Shown here one piece after another: positions 61,616 through 64,000 of a DNA stretch of 64,000 bases. The notes under the pieces are model-generated. The model ran no database searches and had not been told where the DNA came from. It saw only the letters and a list, made by a program, of their open reading frames with translations. The number at the start of each line of letters is the position of its first letter. Position 1 is the stretch's first letter. Both the position numbers and the translations under genes were made by a program. The stretch lies in the NCBI GenBank assembly GCA_021325655.1, contig JAJPGT010000087.1, forward strand, positions 1 through 64,000, read 5' to 3'. The stretch comes from Pseudomonadota bacterium. Lineage in GTDB: Bacteria > Chloroflexota > UBA6077 > JAJPGT01.

Positions 61616-61921
61616 CTAGTGCCCTCGGGTGCGACGTGAGGTGTTCGAGTCGCTGCCGCTGCGGCCCGAAATCGACAGATCGCTCTCGCGCGCCCGGGGG
61701 CTCCCTGTGATGGTCGGCTTGTCCCGGGTGTCCTCGTTCCAGTCGTTCTTGGCCGCCTGCGCCTGGCGCCCGGGGTCCTTCCCCTCGCGCGCCTGCTGCT
61801 CGTACGTCTCCCGTTTCTTGGGCGAGCCAGTGGTGATGGTCATACTCTGGGAGGGGTTATTGTGCCCCTTGGACTTGGTCTGGTCGTGCGCGTCGTTTTT
61901 GTGCTGTCCCTGCTTCGCCAT
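61616..61921 (-). CDS. Small, highly charged disordered protein
   Basis: A 101-residue hydrophilic protein from ATG 61921, with AAGGGC upstream. The frame remains open far upstream, but that is antisense to the kinase gene. Composition is dominated by Gln, Lys, Arg, Asp, Asn, Ser and Gly, with no hydrophobic core. Two similar segments, ITTGSPKKRETYE and TITGSPRARESDL, are an internal repeat. Plant LEA- or spore SASP-like protective roles come to mind only by composition. It is the middle gene of a three-gene operon. Confidence 0.6.
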   Translation of the reverse strand: MAKQGQHKNDAHDQTKSKGHNNPSQSMTITTGSPKKRETYEQQAREGKDPGRQAQAAKNDWNEDTRDKPTITGSPRARESDLSISGRSGSDSNTSRRTRGH

Positions 61922-61928
61922 AGTGCCC

Positions 61929-62084
61929 TTACCTCTGAGAGCTGCTACCTTCGGACGGCGGCCGGGCCCGCGTCTGGCTCTGCGAGCCGCCCGTTCGCTT
62001 GATCTTCGGCGCCTTGGGATCGCGGTCCTGGCCCTGCCTGGGCGAGTCCATCTTGCTGACTTCCAACTGCCCCTTCTTGACCAT
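61929..62084 (-). CDS. Small basic protein (51 residues)
   Basis: A 51-residue, Lys/Arg/Gln/Ser-rich protein from ATG 62084, with GCGAGGGAGC in ribosome-site position. The sequence begins MVKKGQLEVSKMDSPRQGQ and ends SEGSSSQR. It is too short for ordinary gene-length cut-offs, but the ribosome site and its 7-base gap to the next gene support it. It is the first gene of the 51/101/141-residue operon. Highly basic and unstructured, it might bind nucleic acid; this is a guess from composition. Confidence 0.5.
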   Translation of the reverse strand: MVKKGQLEVSKMDSPRQGQDRDPKAPKIKRTGGSQSQTRARPPSEGSSSQR

Positions 62085-62254
62085 GCTGGCTCCCTCGCTC
62101 CGTGGTGTTCGCGTGCTCCCTCGGCTCCGGGGGCACACCGGGGCAGGGAGCATGATCTGTACCCCGGGGCCAGGCGCTCGCCGCCCCGGCGGCTGGCACA
62201 GCACGTGCGCACTGTGCTGGCGCAACCGACCGGGCCAGCCAGGATGAGGACAGG

Positions 62255-63964
62255 GTGTTCTCCTCTTCGCACTTCAGCTCCAGCCAGCCACGCGCCCAGG
62301 AGCGCCACGACGCTCCAGCTCTGCTCGGGCGCTACGTGCTCCGCGGCGTGATCGGCCGCGGCGGAATGGCGACCGTCTATCACGCGCTGGACACGACGCT
62401 CAACCGCGCGTTCGCGGTGAAGCTCCTGCTGCCCCAGCTCGCCGCCGAACCGCGCTTCGTCGAGCAGTTCCTGGAGATGGAGCGCCGGGTGGCCCGCCTG
62501 TTCCACCCGAATCTGGTGACGATCTACGACGCCGGCATTGCCGACGACCACTGCTTCGTGGTGATGGAGTACCTGCCTGGCGGGAGCCTGCGCAGCCGGC
62601 TCGCGGCTGGGCAGGCGCTGCCGCCCCGCGCAGCGATCCGCCTGGTGGCCCAGGTGGCAGACGCGCTCCAGAGGCTGCACGAGGAGCGGATCGTCCACGG
62701 CGACATCAAGCCGGACAACGTGCTGCTGGACGAGTACGGCAACGCGAAGCTGGTGGACTTCGGAATCGCCCACCTGGCGACAACAACCGGGGTGATCAAG
62801 CCAGAGACGCTGAGCGGCTCGGTGCCGTACCTGGCGCCCGAGCAGGTCGAACAGGGGGTTGCCGACAGCCGCTCCGACATCTACGCGCTCGGACTGGTCG
62901 CCTACGAGCTGCTGGCCGGGCGGCCGCCGTTCGCGGGCGACAACTGGGTTGCCGTCGCGGCGCAGCGGCTGACGTGCGATCCGGCCCCGCTGGCGGAGGT
63001 CCGGCCCGAGCTGCCCGCGGAGCTCAGCCGGGTGGTGATGCGTGCGCTCGCCCGTGACCCGCAACGGCGCTACCCCTCGGCGGCAGAATTCCGAGCGGCG
63101 CTGCTGCAGGTCGAATGGCCGCGCCCTCGGTCCGCGGCCACGCCTGCTGCTCAAGCAGCCACTGCTGAGCAGGCGGCGCCGGCGCCGCCCAGGCTCGAGC
63201 CCCAGTTGGAGGAGATCAGGGAGCGGGCGCGGCATCTGGCGGTGGCCACGCTCGCGCGAGCCGCGGCACTGGTGCACGCGTCGCTGGCGGAGCTCCCCCG
63301 CCTGCGACGGCGCCCTCCCCCGCCGCGGATCGCGCTCGCCACGTCGCCCCTGCGGCTTCCGACAGCCCTACCACTCGATCTGGATGCAGCGCGGCGCCGC
63401 CTGGACCGGCTGCTGTTCGCCCGGGGCGCGCGAACCCGGCACCGTGAGCTGGGGCCGCTGTTCGGCCTGGTCGTCCTGCTGGCGCTGCTGGTGCTCCCGG
63501 TGGCGGCGCTGCGGCTGGCCAGCCCGGCGCGGCCGGCACAGGTTCCCGCGGTGCAAGGCCTGACGCTGGCTGACGCCCGCCGGCGCCTGGCGGCGAGCGG
63601 GCTCGCGGTGGGCAACGTGCAGGAGCAGCAGACCACCGCCCAGCCGGGAGACACCGTGATCACTCAGAGCGCGGCGCCTGGAAGCATGCTGGAGCGGGGC
63701 AGGGCGGTGGACCTGACGGTTGCCGCGCCGCCCTGGACCAGCGTGCCCAGCCTGGCAGGGCTGGCGGTGGGAGACGCGCAGGAGCGCCTGGAGCGCAGCG
63801 GGCTAAAGCTTGGCGCAGTGCAAACACGGCCGCGCGCCGAGATCCGCGCCGGCACCGTGCTGGAGCAGGATCCGGCCGCGGGGACGCGGGTCCGCCAGGG
63901 CGCCGCAGTCAGCGTAACGATCGCCGTCCCGCCACCGCCGACGTCAAACGGAGAGACGCCATGA
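62255..63964 (+). CDS. Membrane Ser/Thr protein kinase with two PASTA domains
   Basis: A 569-residue PknB-like kinase. Kinase domain 27-287: ATP loop GRGGMATVY (34-42), K56, the catalytic loop HGDIKPDN (148-155; Gly replaces the usual Arg of HRD), DFG 168-170, APE 194-196. A basic/Pro-rich juxtamembrane stretch (288-398) leads to one transmembrane helix (399-420). Two PASTA domains follow (about 429-491 and 497-557; VPAVQGLTLADARRRLAASGL), which bind muropeptides in relatives. Start GTG 62255 lies after GAGGACAGG. The HGD variant indicates a non-RD kinase. Its stop overlaps the next ATG. Confidence 0.93.
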   Translation: MFSSSHFSSSQPRAQERHDAPALLGRYVLRGVIGRGGMATVYHALDTTLNRAFAVKLLLPQLAAEPRFVEQFLEMERRVARLFHPNLVTIYDAGIADDHCFVVMEYLPGGSLRSRLAAGQALPPRAAIRLVAQVADALQRLHEERIVHGDIKPDNVLLDEYGNAKLVDFGIAHLATTTGVIKPETLSGSVPYLAPEQVEQGVADSRSDIYALGLVAYELLAGRPPFAGDNWVAVAAQRLTCDPAPLAEVRPELPAELSRVVMRALARDPQRRYPSAAEFRAALLQVEWPRPRSAATPAAQAATAEQAAPAPPRLEPQLEEIRERARHLAVATLARAAALVHASLAELPRLRRRPPPPRIALATSPLRLPTALPLDLDAARRRLDRLLFARGARTRHRELGPLFGLVVLLALLVLPVAALRLASPARPAQVPAVQGLTLADARRRLAASGLAVGNVQEQQTTAQPGDTVITQSAAPGSMLERGRAVDLTVAAPPWTSVPSLAGLAVGDAQERLERSGLKLGAVQTRPRAEIRAGTVLEQDPAAGTRVRQGAAVSVTIAVPPPPTSNGETP

Positions 63965-64000
63965 CCGTTCCTTCCTGGCACTCGCCGCCCGAGGACCAGA
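63961..64000 (+). CDS. Start of an unidentified gene
   Basis: ATG 63961 overlaps the kinase stop in an ATGA, showing a coupled downstream gene. Only 13 codons (MTVPSWHSPPEDQ) are visible before the window ends, too few to identify it. Confidence 0.5.
   Translation, partial: MTVPSWHSPPEDQ

Overview
The window is a high-GC bacterial chromosome segment in which nearly every codon position is used. Several traits suggest a Chloroflexota bacterium of the Thermomicrobia/Sphaerobacter type, at moderate confidence: extreme third-position GC, complete gatCAB, secreted proteins with the WxKadNwTAFTDG and RGGVrnFGYPiSR modules common in that phylum, an LPxTG-anchored cupredoxin that implies a monoderm-style wall, and mostly very short intergenic gaps. 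No rRNA, tRNA, CRISPR array, phage or insertion sequence was recognised.

Layout. 1-4.4 kb: the 3' end of a phosphoesterase, a secreted HELTH protein, a DUF2231-Rieske fusion, an amidase relic and a leaderless branched-chain-type binding protein. 4.6-8 kb: the gatC-gatA-gatB operon (minus). 8.1-8.6 kb: a wrecked RCC1-repeat gene. 8.8-12.3 kb: a sortase-anchored cupredoxin, a PKD-like secreted protein and a LiaS/NarX-type two-component system. 12.5-15 kb: an IolE-like isomerase with a Gfo/Idh/MocA dehydrogenase and a small alpha-beta protein. 15.2-17.5 kb: three TadE/TadG-like genes without their secretion machine. 17.8-22.4 kb: gltB with a promoter and an attenuator-like leader. 23-35 kb: secreted beta-propeller, PPC-repeat and sulfatase proteins, a hydrolase, an acetamidase-chromate transporter operon and an MFS transporter. 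35-37 kb: small stress- or housekeeping-type genes.

37-49.7 kb is a catabolic block: quinone-type reductase, HpcH/HpaI aldolase, two SDR dehydrogenases, an M29/NicX-like enzyme, an MBL hydrolase, a LacI regulator, a Tat-exported sugar-binding protein with two permeases (no ATPase), and E1 alpha/beta of a 2-oxoacid or acetoin dehydrogenase. The likely theme, by inference, is uptake of a sugar or sugar acid, oxidation, retro-aldol cleavage and oxidative decarboxylation. 49.8-53.7 kb carries a divergent pair of operons: cupin-deoC-type 5 uracil-DNA glycosylase, and M24 protein-galK. 54-57 kb has two integral-membrane glycosyltransferases.

57-60 kb holds the most unusual item: a lipoprotein made of a YVTN propeller plus a cupredoxin, followed by one polypeptide that joins an ECF sigma factor, a transmembrane helix and an RskA-type anti-sigma outer domain. 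60-64 kb ends with an SDR, three tiny charged proteins in one operon, and a PASTA Ser/Thr kinase.

Four broken genes (amidase, RCC1, methyltransferase, CopG-type antitoxin) lie among otherwise intact genes. Well-formed promoters (TTGACA-like, 17-bp spacers) and strong hairpins at gene ends can be read directly.
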